Below are positions 22,963 through 31,091 of a stretch of DNA of 37,145 bases, in pieces. Origin of the DNA: UBA287 sp034190325 (lineage in GTDB: Archaea > Thermoplasmatota > UBA186 > UBA287). The stretch lies in assembly GCA_034190325.1 (NCBI GenBank), contig JAXHST010000082.1:1-37145 (forward strand). Direction: 5' to 3'. Position 1 is the first letter of the stretch. Every line of letters begins with the position of its first letter. The position numbers and the translations under genes are program-made. The notes beneath the pieces were generated by a model. It worked only from the letters and a program-made list of their open reading frames with translations, was not told the origin of the DNA and searched no databases.

Positions 22963-23075
22963 TGCGAAGGGCCGGATTTTCACGCCTTTCTCTGAAAGGG
23001 CTGTTTTGAACCGGCGAACCACTGCTGGAGCAGGTCTTGAGCCTGCCGCCTTTGACCTGGCTTGGCTACCCTCGC
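22963..23075 (-). tRNA. tRNA-Leu (anticodon CAA) with a 28-nt insert in the T-loop (probable non-canonical intron)
   Basis: Without the insert this is a complete 85-nt class II tRNA. The acceptor is GCGAGGG paired with CCTTCGC (one G-U), discriminator A. The D arm is GCC/GGC, the anticodon stem GCAGG/CCTGC around CTCAAGA, the variable arm CCA/TGG, and the T stem GCCGG/CCGGC. The T-loop, expected as TTCAAAT, is 35 nt long (22976-23010). The extra 28 nt, about 22977-23004 with a few bases of ambiguity, contain a CCTTTC-AGA-GAAAGG hairpin. The normal intron position after the anticodon is empty. A TATA-like AAATATATTAA lies about 30 nt upstream. Confidence 0.85.
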
Positions 23076-23116
23076 TCGGTAAGAAATGTCTTTTTTTCTT
23101 AATATATTTAGCTGTG

Positions 23117-24097
23117 TCAATTATCAAACCCTTTTATATAAATTCTTTCAACCTCAAGTCCATCCCATGTTGGATAGACCTCGCTTATGTAAGCAACAGC
23201 TTTTTCTGGTAGTTTTTCTGCTATTTGATATAGAACCTCAACACTCGTATGGATCTTCCCATCAATGATCTTAAATGGTCCAGGGACTCTAATGTCACAG
23301 TTCTCTATAACCCCTCTAAGCAGAGTTCCATCTTCGGTTATGCTTTCATACTCATTTGCCACATTCTTTGCTGTGCGCAGCAACCTTCTCCTCAGCTGCA
23401 CACCATCCTTAAAGTTTGAGCTGCAGAAGTTTATAGGAACTCTATTGTTGTATTTCCGCACAACACTCCTTGCGAGCTTTGCACTTCCTGTGGCACTTAT
23501 GCCGTTCTCCGTGTCAAATCCTTTTTCATTCATTTTTTCTCTATTAGTCTCAGAGAACTCCAGCTCGTTCAGATTGAGGAAGTCTATGCTCAGGGCTATT
23601 GCTTCCATTATTCTTCTTTCATCCCCCGGTATAGCAGGCAGCTCGATCCCTGTGGACATACCTGCATCCTTCGATGCCTCTATGCTGCGCTCATACCTTT
23701 TTGCACTTCCTATCACATGGAATCTTATCTCGTCCAAACCATTTGAGTATAGATTCTGGGCCTCCTGCTCACCTATGGCTATGGTAGTGTAAAGGTGTAT
23801 ATGGTGTTTCTCGCCGAACTCTTTTTTGAGCAGGTTCATAAAATGTATCGTTCTATCAATAAACATCAGAGGCTCTCCCCCAGTTATGCCTGTGCCCAGA
23901 GCTCTCATGCGGTGTGCCTCTTCTATAATGTCATCATCGCTCCTGACAGGCCTTTCATTGGCGTAGATCACATCTCTGCCTTTTTTCTTCTCAGATAGCG
24001 GGCAGTAAAAACATCTTCTGTCGCATTTTCCACCAACGAAGAGAACGAGTTTAGCACCTTTAGCGCACAGCTTGCATCCAACAGCGCTTCTTGCCAT
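23117..24097 (-). CDS. Radical SAM protein of the COG2108 type
   Basis: A 326-aa protein with the radical SAM cluster motif CDRRCFYCP at about residues 25-33, preceded by CKLCAKGAKLVLFVGGK, and the SAM-binding GITGGEP segment at about 69-75. It is related to pyruvate formate-lyase activating enzymes and common in archaea, but its substrate is not established. The two extra N-terminal cysteines (Cys8 and Cys11) could bind metal. The stop lies about 40 nt from the 5' end of tRNA-Leu on the same strand. Confidence 0.82.
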   Translation of the reverse strand: MARSAVGCKLCAKGAKLVLFVGGKCDRRCFYCPLSEKKKGRDVIYANERPVRSDDDIIEEAHRMRALGTGITGGEPLMFIDRTIHFMNLLKKEFGEKHHIHLYTTIAIGEQEAQNLYSNGLDEIRFHVIGSAKRYERSIEASKDAGMSTGIELPAIPGDERRIMEAIALSIDFLNLNELEFSETNREKMNEKGFDTENGISATGSAKLARSVVRKYNNRVPINFCSSNFKDGVQLRRRLLRTAKNVANEYESITEDGTLLRGVIENCDIRVPGPFKIIDGKIHTSVEVLYQIAEKLPEKAVAYISEVYPTWDGLEVERIYIKGFDN

Positions 24098-24138
24098 TTT
24101 ACATGAATTGCTTATAGTGAAGATAAATTTTCCCTGAA

Positions 24139-24210
24139 AGCCACCGGAGGGTATTGAACCCCCGGCCTACTGCTTACGAAGCAGTCGCTCTACCACTGAG
24201 CTACGGTGGC
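24139..24210 (-). tRNA. tRNA-Thr (anticodon CGT)
   Basis: The acceptor is GCCACCG paired with CGGTGGC, discriminator U. The anticodon stem is ACTGC/GCAGT around TTCGTAA, with D-arm GCTC/GAGC. No intron. It shares the D-arm sequence with tRNA-Thr(GGT) at 19820-19891. Confidence 0.94.
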
Positions 24211-24264
24211 GTAATGCAAATCTCTCTTCTTGCATAAATTTGTTTACGATAATTTATACCTATG

Positions 24265-24773
24265 CTATGATATAGATAAAGCTTGAAAAGGCAGCCAATA
24301 TAAAAGCGATAAGCACCACACAAAGCTCATCATAACCTCTCTATCCGGCCTTTTTGAGAAATATCTGAGGATCTCGTATAGCGCAGAAAGAGATAGAGCA
24401 GAAACAGGTATGAGAGCTACGAATGGATTCGTGATGCAGGGCGCAAATATGGTGTGCGTCACTATAAGCCCACTTATCGCAAAAGCTATGTGGTATATGC
24501 CCATATCAATTGAAAATAGTTCAGCAATGAATTCTATCAAAAGAATAGCAAAGAGATCTGTGATAATAGCTCCTATTAGATCACTGGCTAGATCTGTGAT
24601 TATATCCTGAAGCCCCCGCTGTTCATGTGCGCCAAAAAGAGTATTGGATCTCCTATTTCCCGCAGAATAGCCTGTAGGAAACAGAGGGGCACAGATGTGA
24701 AACAGATCCTTACCCATCTTTTCCTATTTACGGCTATTAACCCCAGGACAAGGTATATCGGCGCAAAGAGCAC
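24265..24773 (-). pseudogene. Membrane protein gene broken by a frameshift at a G5 run
   Basis: Two overlapping frames each look like half of one membrane protein. The upstream half (GTG at 24773 to a stop at 24600-24602) reads LFAPIYLVLGLIAV ... GDPILFLAHMNSGG, with two hydrophobic helices. The downstream half, in the next frame, continues LQDIITDLASDLIGAIITDLF and three further hydrophobic segments to a stop at 24265. One extra G in the GGGGG run (24613-24617) would join them seamlessly as MNSGGLQDII. It is either a recent inactivation or a homopolymer error. The downstream half alone is open as 24265-24717. The family is unknown. Confidence 0.45.
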
Positions 24774-24803
24774 TTTTATGAAGGGATAATGCCTATGAGG
24801 CGC

Positions 24804-24953
24804 TTACATCTTTGCCTTTGCCAGCCTTTCTCCCTTTTTCTCCTGTTTTAAGAGCTCCTTCTCCCAGCACTCTTCGCATAGATCGCCGAACACTATATCT
24901 TCTGTGTGGGTGAGCGGTCTGGCACATATCCTGCAAACATTGTCCATAAACAT
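24804..24953 (-). CDS. 49-aa zinc-binding protein
   Basis: Two CxxC knuckles (CRIC near the start, CEEC about 22 residues later) are followed by a lysine-rich helical tail, consistent with one zinc ion. The ATG at 24953 (MFMDNVCRIC) lies about 25 nt after a TATA-like AATATATATAG, a leaderless layout; an ATG at 24947 is also possible, and a longer in-frame start would include the promoter. The stop is 30 nt upstream of the broken membrane protein's GTG. Confidence 0.65.
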   Translation of the reverse strand: MFMDNVCRICARPLTHTEDIVFGDLCEECWEKELLKQEKKGERLAKAKM

Positions 24954-25047
24954 ATTTGTCTTCCATTCTATATATATTTTGCTATATGCAAATTCTGCAT
25001 AATACAAAAAACGAAAATTTTGAATAATAGTATAAAGATGCCTGGGT

Positions 25048-25194
25048 ATGATAAGAATAGAAGCAGACGGGGAAGAGGTGGTGATAAATGAGTTCGTTCA
25101 GAAGCTCATAGAGGATGTTATAATGAGCATGGTTAAGAATTTGAAGGGAGCTGAGAACGCCATGGATGTATCTATATTTATAGAATCAGATTGA
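25048..25194 (+). CDS. 48-aa conserved-looking archaeal small protein upstream of prefoldin
   Basis: A small ORF starting MIRIEADGEEVVINEF and ending MDVSIFIESD, with a beta-helix-beta look and no cysteines. It ends 49 nt before pfdA on the same strand, so it may head the pfdA-ftsY operon; a TATA-like AATAATAGTATAAAG (25022-25036) precedes it. Ribosomal LX often stands at this place in archaea, but this sequence does not match LX. I have no functional assignment. Confidence 0.6.
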   Translation: MIRIEADGEEVVINEFVQKLIEDVIMSMVKNLKGAENAMDVSIFIESD

Positions 25195-25243
25195 AATAAA
25201 AAAGATAAAAACAAAGTTAAATACCAGCCAAGCAATTACATTC

Positions 25244-25666
25244 ATGGACGAACAGAGAGAAGAGCTAGAGCAGATAATCGAGATGATAAACCAGTACAGA
25301 GAGCAGAATAACCAGATATATGCACAACTTAACCTTGTTAGTGAATCAATAGATGAGCACAGGATAGCTAGAGAGACCATAAAGAGGTATAAAGACACGG
25401 AGCAGGGCTCAGAGGCTCTTATACCCATAGGGGGCAATGTGTATATAAAAGCCAACGTGAGCGCGGACAAGAAAGTAATTCTCGGCATCGGAGCTAACTA
25501 TACGATGGAAAAGAGCATAGATGAATGTATAGATTCCTTGAACTCGAGAATAAGCGCTCTAGAGAGCGGCAGGGATAAGCTATCTGAAAACATAAAGGTT
25601 CTTGAAAGCAGGATAAAAGAACTCACCAACAGAGGGGAGAGCCTGGCGAGATCATTGGAGGGTTAA
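25244..25666 (+). CDS. pfdA: Prefoldin subunit alpha
   Basis: A 140-aa chaperone subunit with long N- and C-terminal coiled coils flanking a beta-hairpin core (ALIPIGGNVYIKANV and KVILGIGANYTMEKS), the alpha-class layout. The hexamer with beta subunits delivers unfolded proteins to the thermosome. FtsY begins one base after its stop, and that close pairing is a conserved archaeal gene order. Confidence 0.93.
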   Translation: MDEQREELEQIIEMINQYREQNNQIYAQLNLVSESIDEHRIARETIKRYKDTEQGSEALIPIGGNVYIKANVSADKKVILGIGANYTMEKSIDECIDSLNSRISALESGRDKLSENIKVLESRIKELTNRGESLARSLEG

Positions 25667-25667
25667 G

Positions 25668-26504
25668 TTGTTTTCGTCTTTTAAAGAAAAGATGAGAGGC
25701 GTATTCGGAAAGCCTAGAGAAGAATCTATAGAAGCGTTAGAGATGGCACTTCTGGAGGCCGATGTAGGCATAGAGGCTACAGAGAGGATCAAAAATGCAG
25801 TGGCTATGCAGAAAAAGGAGATAGGTGCGGTCATCCGGGAAGAGGTGAAAAATATACTCAACGAAAATACGCTGGACTTTGATGAATTTGTGAAGACTCA
25901 TGAGAAACCTGTTAAACTGCTCTTTGTGGGGATAAATGGCAGCGGAAAAACAACAACAATCGCAAAGGTGGGTTACAGGTTAAAAAATAACGGTTATAGC
26001 TGTGTTTTCGGATCGTGCGACACCTTCAGGGCAGGAGCAGTCGAGCAGCTGAAGTACCATGGAGAAAAGCTGGGCATTGAGGTCATAGCGCATGACTATG
26101 GTAGCGATCCAGCATCTGTTGCATTTGATGCTATAGCACACGCAAAAGCAAAGAGGATGGATGCTGCACTCCTTGACACCGCTGGCAGAATGCAGACGAA
26201 TAAGAACCTGATGGAGGAGATGAAGAAGATAAAGAGGGTTTCCAATGCGGATCTTACCATATTTGTGGGGGATGGCTTAGCGGGCAATGATGCCCTTCTT
26301 GAAGCAAAGGAGTTTGATGCTAACATAGGCATAGATTGTGTCATACTCACAAAGATAGACAGTGATGCAAAAGGGGGGTCTGCAATAGCCATAGCGCAGG
26401 AGCTAAAAAAACCCATAATCTTCCTTGGCATAGGTGAGGGATATGACAAACTCATGAAGTTCGATGCAGAATGGTTTGTAAAAAGGCTGTTTGAGGATGT
26501 ATGA
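25668..26504 (+). CDS. ftsY: Signal recognition particle receptor FtsY
   Basis: A 278-aa SRP GTPase, short because the acidic A domain is absent. The N domain occupies about residues 1-75. The G domain has the P loop GINGSGKTTT (88-97), DTFRAGAVEQL, DTAGRMQTN and TKIDSDAKGG. It receives SRP-ribosome complexes at the membrane. The start is TTG at 25668 with GGAGGG six bases before it. Its end overlaps the TrmO-FmdE gene by 8 nt. Confidence 0.93.
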   Translation: MFSSFKEKMRGVFGKPREESIEALEMALLEADVGIEATERIKNAVAMQKKEIGAVIREEVKNILNENTLDFDEFVKTHEKPVKLLFVGINGSGKTTTIAKVGYRLKNNGYSCVFGSCDTFRAGAVEQLKYHGEKLGIEVIAHDYGSDPASVAFDAIAHAKAKRMDAALLDTAGRMQTNKNLMEEMKKIKRVSNADLTIFVGDGLAGNDALLEAKEFDANIGIDCVILTKIDSDAKGGSAIAIAQELKKPIIFLGIGEGYDKLMKFDAEWFVKRLFEDV

Positions 26505-27228
26505 GCTAAAGCCCATAGGTTTTGTGGTCTCTGAGCTAAAAGAGAGAGGAAAAAGAGGGTATGTTAAAGCAAGCATAGAGCTAAAAGAGGAATATGAGGA
26601 GGGTATAGAGGGTTTAGAGGGATGCTCTCACATTTTAGTTGTAGCATTTCTCGACAGATCTGAGAGAACTTTGACTGTTAGCACAAAATTTCATAGCGGT
26701 GGGGTCTTTGCGGTTAGAAGCCCCGATAGGCCGAATCCTCTGGGCATAACTGCCTCTAAGATAGAGAGGATAGAGGGAAGGAGGATATTCCTTGAAAAGC
26801 TGGATTTTCTTGATGGGACACCCGTGGTTGATATAAAGCCCTATACGCTAAACGATTGCATCCCTGGCTATGAAAATTTGATAGAGAACAAAATGCTTCT
26901 CTCCAGGGAAAACGGAATAAATGCTCTTTTTTCTTTTGCCTCAAGCTTCCACGGGGAGCTCTGCACTGGCATAGCGATTGGCGTAAGGGTAGTTTATGAA
27001 GTTCTCAAGATCAAGGGAACAATGAAGCTGGACCCCATCTTTGCACCAGCCGGTTGTGCAATTGATGCTTTTCAATCCCTCTGCGGGTGCACGTTGGGTA
27101 ATGGAAAACTTAAGCTCTGGGATAAGGATTATTATACGATCTCTGATATAAGGGTAGAGTTAAAGAGAGAGCCCAGGAGTTTAGAGGATGCGCTTTATGG
27201 GGATATCATTGGGCTGGCAACGATATGA
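26497..27228 (+). CDS. Fusion of TrmO-like (TsaA/UPF0066) tRNA methyltransferase and FmdE-like domain
   Basis: Residues 1 to about 130 are a TsaA/UPF0066 domain with VRSPDRPNPLGIT and FLDGTPVVDIKPY; the bacterial homologue TrmO methylates t6A at position 37 of tRNA-Thr. Residues about 145-243 match the N-terminal domain of FmdE, first described with formylmethanofuran dehydrogenase: FHGELCTGIAIG and GCAIDAFQSLCGCTLGNGKL keep the family's cysteines. FmdE-like domains occur outside methanogens, so this alone does not imply methanogenesis. The preferred ATG at 26497 overlaps the ftsY end. Confidence 0.83.
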   Translation: MYELKPIGFVVSELKERGKRGYVKASIELKEEYEEGIEGLEGCSHILVVAFLDRSERTLTVSTKFHSGGVFAVRSPDRPNPLGITASKIERIEGRRIFLEKLDFLDGTPVVDIKPYTLNDCIPGYENLIENKMLLSRENGINALFSFASSFHGELCTGIAIGVRVVYEVLKIKGTMKLDPIFAPAGCAIDAFQSLCGCTLGNGKLKLWDKDYYTISDIRVELKREPRSLEDALYGDIIGLATI

Positions 27229-27230
27229 TC

Positions 27231-28229
27231 TCAGAAAGCCCACAGAGGCATCAGTAGTCCATAGATGAAATTCCATATAGTTTCAATGATACCACCTATC
27301 AGGGCTAAACCTGTTAGAAAATGGTACAATCTGCTGAGCGTTTCGTAAATACTTATGGTGGATTGCAGTAAAAAACCTGTGGTAAGTTCCTTGAATGGTA
27401 TATCCGGAGAAAAACCGAGAGGAAGAATACATTGCCCATGCTCTATGCCTGATAGCACAACTCTCATTATAGGCCCGCGCTCAGCGCATCTTATGCTGTA
27501 TACCACAGTTCTATTTGAATTCACGGTTGGATTGTTTATATAAATCACCGCCGTACCGCTCGCGAACACATTCTGATCTATTATTGTGGTTTCATTCATT
27601 ATGGATTGAGATATCAAAGGGTATATCTCTCTGTAGTATGCAGGTAGTCTCTCTCTATCAACAGTTGTGTCAAGGGTTACATATACGCTCACAGGGCCGT
27701 CAAGTGAATATACCCTTATTTCCATCGCATCTCCAACAAATACATATGGTATAGCAATCACAGCTGTATTATCTCTGGGGCTTAAAACAACAATGTCATC
27801 ATAGATCCTCCCCTGCCTCAGGTAGGAAGCTCCACCTTCTGTATAGTTCATTGAGTACGTAACATTAACTGGTGTGATCGTTCTGGGGTTCTCAAAAGCA
27901 GCCACCAGCGTACCATCAAAGGGTATAGCAATTGAGAAGTTATCCTCCGTTTTCAGGTTTGCTTTGTAGATAGGAACATCTGTTCTGTTTGTGCCATACT
28001 CAACCTGGGAAATGAAGGGCTCAGCAAGTATCACGTAGAAATTTACCGGGCCTCCCTCTGTTGTGAAGTTCCCCTCTAAAAGATCTCCTTTGTTCACATG
28101 TCTTAGCACTATCTGCGTCCCTGTCGGGGGCACTGGTAGCGTCTCGTTCCACTGCCCCTCCTCCTGGGCAACAACAACATAGACAGGCATGAGCAAGAAG
28201 AGCACCATCACAATTGCAAGCTTCATCAT
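27231..28229 (-). CDS. Secreted, membrane-anchored beta-rich protein of unknown function
   Basis: A 332-aa protein with an N-terminal signal peptide (residues about 3-21) and a hydrophobic C-terminal segment (about 300-330), so it is probably anchored outside the cell. The first ectodomain, NFYVIL ... NFSIAIPFDGTLVAAFENP ... VTYSMNY, resembles GOLD or emp24-like beta sandwiches. At least eight N-x-S/T sequons suggest N-glycosylation. It is convergent with the TrmO-FmdE gene and ends 2 nt from it. No enzyme motif is seen. Confidence 0.62.
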   Translation of the reverse strand: MMKLAIVMVLFLLMPVYVVVAQEEGQWNETLPVPPTGTQIVLRHVNKGDLLEGNFTTEGGPVNFYVILAEPFISQVEYGTNRTDVPIYKANLKTEDNFSIAIPFDGTLVAAFENPRTITPVNVTYSMNYTEGGASYLRQGRIYDDIVVLSPRDNTAVIAIPYVFVGDAMEIRVYSLDGPVSVYVTLDTTVDRERLPAYYREIYPLISQSIMNETTIIDQNVFASGTAVIYINNPTVNSNRTVVYSIRCAERGPIMRVVLSGIEHGQCILPLGFSPDIPFKELTTGFLLQSTISIYETLSRLYHFLTGLALIGGIIETIWNFIYGLLMPLWAF

Positions 28230-28274
28230 TTAACAATAGGTATTATTTGCTTATTATTTTTGCCTTTTGCTTTT

Positions 28275-28898
28275 TCACTTCAGCCCATTCAGCTCACTTT
28301 CAAGCTCTTCCACAAAGATCTCCATGAATCTATGTCTCTCTCCTGCGATCTTTCTTGCTTCATCTGTGTGCAGAGAATCTTTTAGCTTGAGGAGCTTCTC
28401 CTTTATATGGGTTAGCGCTGCGCGCTCCGCAAAGGGATCATAAGACTGAGGCTTTTCTGCAGGGTCATATATCTTTTTGCTCCTTCCGTCTGCAAATGCT
28501 CTGGCTATTCCTATAGCTCCCATCGCATCCAGCCGGTCTGCATCCTGAAGCACCTTTGCTTCAATCGTTGTGGGAACAACACCCTTGCCATACCTGTGCA
28601 CTCTTATGGCATAAGAGACCTCCTTTATAAAATACTCACCAAAGCCCTCTTCCTTCAGAATAGATTCAGCTATCTCTGCACCGCAAATCGCATGATCCCT
28701 TTTATGCTCAAGCTCTTCCCTTAAGCCTGCGTCGTGCAACAGCGCTGCCACCATAAGCACATCCATGTTAGCCCCCACGCTCTTTCCTATACGTTCGCAA
28801 AGCTCAAAAACCCTCTCGGTATGTGAGAAGTCATGGCTGCACTCATCAAGGGCAAACTCCTTTGCCCTTTTCCTTATCCTCTCAATCTTTTCGTCCAT
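28275..28898 (-). CDS. HD-domain metal-dependent phosphohydrolase
   Basis: A 207-aa YedJ-like HD protein. The metal ligands are in HDFSHTERV, LLHDAGLREE and DADRLDAMGA, with a further histidine in AIRVHRYGKG. The family hydrolyses nucleotide phosphates. I prefer the ATG at 28898; the longer ORF reaches 28949. Its start overlaps the end of the macro-domain gene by 17 nt, so the two are probably translated from one transcript. Confidence 0.83.
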   Translation of the reverse strand: MDEKIERIRKRAKEFALDECSHDFSHTERVFELCERIGKSVGANMDVLMVAALLHDAGLREELEHKRDHAICGAEIAESILKEEGFGEYFIKEVSYAIRVHRYGKGVVPTTIEAKVLQDADRLDAMGAIGIARAFADGRSKKIYDPAEKPQSYDPFAERAALTHIKEKLLKLKDSLHTDEARKIAGERHRFMEIFVEELESELNGLK

Positions 28899-29412
28899 GG
28901 ATATCGAGAAGTTTATAAGCCCTATATGTTCTATCATCAAAAAGAACAAAGTTCACTACCATATCCTTATCCTTCAAAAATTCGCTCACGGTCTCTATAG
29001 CCACTTTCGCAGCCAGATCTACCGGATAGCCATAAGCGCCGGTGCTTATTGAAGGGAAAGAGATCTCCTTCAAGCCCCTTTCCTCGGCCAGTTTCAGGCT
29101 ATTGTAGTAAGCATTTCTCAGGATCTTTTCTTCATCTCTGTTTCCGCCGTGCCATATGGGACCTACGGTATGGATAACATACCTTGCTTTAAGGTTACCT
29201 CCGCCTGTTATCACGGCTTTCCCGGGTTCAAGTCTTCCTATTTTCTTTACTATTGCCAAACATTCTTCATGCATCTCTGGACCGGCTGCTCTGTGTATAG
29301 CCCCATCCACACCGCCGCCTCCCATCAAGCTGGAGTTTGCGGCATTAACTATTGCATCAACATCCTCATCAACAATATTTCCTCTTTTCAGCCGGATCTT
29401 TTTTACTTCCAT
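28882..29412 (-). CDS. Macro-domain protein (O-acetyl-ADP-ribose deacetylase-like)
   Basis: A stand-alone macro domain of 176 aa. DAIVNAANSSLMGGGGVDGAIHRAAG at about residues 19-44 and SFPSISTGAYGYPVDLAA are the ADP-ribose-binding signatures of the YmdB-like class. It probably removes ADP-ribose or deacetylates O-acetyl-ADP-ribose, and it is paired with an HD hydrolase just downstream. It faces divergently away from tfb. Confidence 0.88.
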   Translation of the reverse strand: MEVKKIRLKRGNIVDEDVDAIVNAANSSLMGGGGVDGAIHRAAGPEMHEECLAIVKKIGRLEPGKAVITGGGNLKARYVIHTVGPIWHGGNRDEEKILRNAYYNSLKLAEERGLKEISFPSISTGAYGYPVDLAAKVAIETVSEFLKDKDMVVNFVLFDDRTYRAYKLLDIHGRKD

Positions 29413-29485
29413 GATAAAAAATATTTCAGAATGTATTTATATGTTTAGTAGAAATTTTTAAATACCTGTGTATCGTTATACTTTA

Positions 29486-29526
29486 CGAAACCTTTATAAC
29501 TAAAAAGAAAAACACCAGAAAGGAGG
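29486..29526 (+). promoter_or_regulatory. tfb promoter (BRE/TATA) and strong ribosome-binding site
   Basis: GAAACCTTTATAAC at about 29487-29500 fits a purine-rich BRE plus TATA box, and AAAGGAGG (29519-29526) lies five bases before the tfb ATG. Unlike most genes here, tfb thus has both a leader and a strong Shine-Dalgarno sequence. A second TATA-like tract (TTTTTAAATACC) lies further upstream. Confidence 0.55.
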
Positions 29527-29531
29527 AAAAA

Positions 29532-30467
29532 ATGGCAAAAAAGGAAGATGTTGAGATGATAACAGCGTGCCCGCGATGCGGTAGTACGGAGCTCATAATG
29601 GATGACAAGAGAGGAGAGCTGGTTTGCGCTAAGTGCGGCCTTGTTATTGAAGAGAATGAGATCGATCAGGGGCCAGAGTGGAGGGCTTTTGATCATGAGC
29701 AGAGCGAAAAGAGAGTTCGCGTAGGAGCTCCGTCAACCTACACAATACATGATAAAGGTCTCTCAACCGATATGGACTGGAGGAATAAGGACAGCTATGG
29801 AAAATCCATTCCAACAAGAACGAGAGGACAGCTATACAGGTTAAGAAAGTGGCAGCGGAGAATAAGGGTAAAGGATGCATCAGAGCGCAACCTGGCTTTT
29901 GCCCTGACAGAGCTCGATCGCATGGCGAGCAAGCTTTTGCTACCAAAACAGGTTAGAGAGGCAGCAGCTATGACCTATCGCAAAGCTGTTGAGAAAAATC
30001 TCATAAGGGGGAGGAGCATAGAGGGAGTTGCGGCTGCAAGTCTATATGCTGCATGCAGACAGTGCAATATTCCCAGGACGCTGGATGAGATCGCAGAGGT
30101 ATCTAAGGTGGACAGGAAGGAGATCGGTAGGACCTACAGGTTTATAGCCCGAGAGATAAACCTGAAGTTGATGCCAACTCTGCCAACGGACTATGTGGCA
30201 AGGTTTTGCTCCGAGCTGAAGCTCGGTATGGATGTTCAGACAAAGGCAATGGAGATCCTTGAGCAGGCTCATGAAAAGGGTTTAACAAGCGGAAGAGGCC
30301 CAACAGGTGTTGCCGCCGCCGCCATATACCTTGCTACGATACTGTGCAACAACCGCAGGACGCAGAGAAGCATCGCAGAGGTTGCCGGTGTGACAGAGGT
30401 GACTATACGCAACAGATACAAGGAGCTCGCTGAGAAGCTAGGGATAGAAGTGGAAACGGAGGAATGA
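29532..30467 (+). CDS. tfb: Transcription initiation factor TFB
   Basis: A 311-aa TFIIB homologue that recruits RNA polymerase to the TATA/TBP complex. The N-terminal zinc ribbon uses CPRC (Cys13, Cys16) and CAKC (Cys32, Cys35). The B-reader/linker follows, and two cyclin repeats cover about residues 110-200 and 205-300, with GRSIEGVAAASLYAACR and GRGPTGVAAAAIYLAT as their twin signature helices. Full length. rlmE starts inside its stop codon (ATGA overlap). Confidence 0.96.
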   Translation: MAKKEDVEMITACPRCGSTELIMDDKRGELVCAKCGLVIEENEIDQGPEWRAFDHEQSEKRVRVGAPSTYTIHDKGLSTDMDWRNKDSYGKSIPTRTRGQLYRLRKWQRRIRVKDASERNLAFALTELDRMASKLLLPKQVREAAAMTYRKAVEKNLIRGRSIEGVAAASLYAACRQCNIPRTLDEIAEVSKVDRKEIGRTYRFIAREINLKLMPTLPTDYVARFCSELKLGMDVQTKAMEILEQAHEKGLTSGRGPTGVAAAAIYLATILCNNRRTQRSIAEVAGVTEVTIRNRYKELAEKLGIEVETEE

Positions 30468-31033
30468 GGGAGAAGGATCCCTATAATATAAGAGCTCATA
30501 AAGAAGGGTACCCTTCCAGGGCTGTCTACAAGCTGATGGAGATAGAGGAACGCTTTCATGTTCTGGAGGGAAAGAAGAGGATAATAGACCTGGGAGCTTC
30601 TCCAGGCTCCTGGTCTAAATACTCATATGAACGCACAGGCGCATTTATTTTATCTATAGATATGGAGCCATTCCCCATTGAAGATGTCCATTTTTTTAAA
30701 GGGGACATAAGAGATCATAGCGTCATAGATACGGTTAAAAGGGATTTTGGATTTTTTGACCTGCTGTTGAGTGATGCAGCCCCAAAGATGAGCGGCATAT
30801 CGACGATAGATCAGGCAAGAGCAATAGAGCTATCCCTGAGCGCATTTACTTTTGCTGACTGTGTGTTGAGGCGGGGTGGTGATGCTGTGGTAAAGAGCTT
30901 TCAGGGAGAAGGCTTTAAGGAGTTTTATGACTCTGTAAAACACAGGTTCAAAAACTGCAGATGCTTTGTGCCTCAGGCTAGCAGGAAGCACAGCTCCGAG
31001 ATCTACATAATGGGCAAAGGTTTCATAGCCTGA
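30464..31033 (+). CDS. rlmE: RlmE/FtsJ-type rRNA 2'-O-methyltransferase
   Basis: A 189-aa RrmJ-fold enzyme expected to 2'-O-methylate the A-loop uridine of 23S rRNA. SRAVYKLMEI holds the first catalytic lysine, IIDLGASPGSWSKY is the SAM motif, LLSDAAPKMSG supplies the aspartate, VVKSFQGEG the second lysine and SSEIYI the glutamate (complete K-D-K-E tetrad). Translationally coupled to tfb. Confidence 0.92.
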   Translation: MREKDPYNIRAHKEGYPSRAVYKLMEIEERFHVLEGKKRIIDLGASPGSWSKYSYERTGAFILSIDMEPFPIEDVHFFKGDIRDHSVIDTVKRDFGFFDLLLSDAAPKMSGISTIDQARAIELSLSAFTFADCVLRRGGDAVVKSFQGEGFKEFYDSVKHRFKNCRCFVPQASRKHSSEIYIMGKGFIA

Positions 31034-31091
31034 ATAGCTTATTTTTATTTTTTACCACAAGATTTTAATCCGCCTATTTACTTACTGACAC

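Noticed and set aside
22828..23127. A 99-codon minus-strand ORF
   Set aside because: It reads straight through tRNA-Leu(CAA) and the twin hairpins; its residues are those of the translated RNA gene, and no start signal fits.
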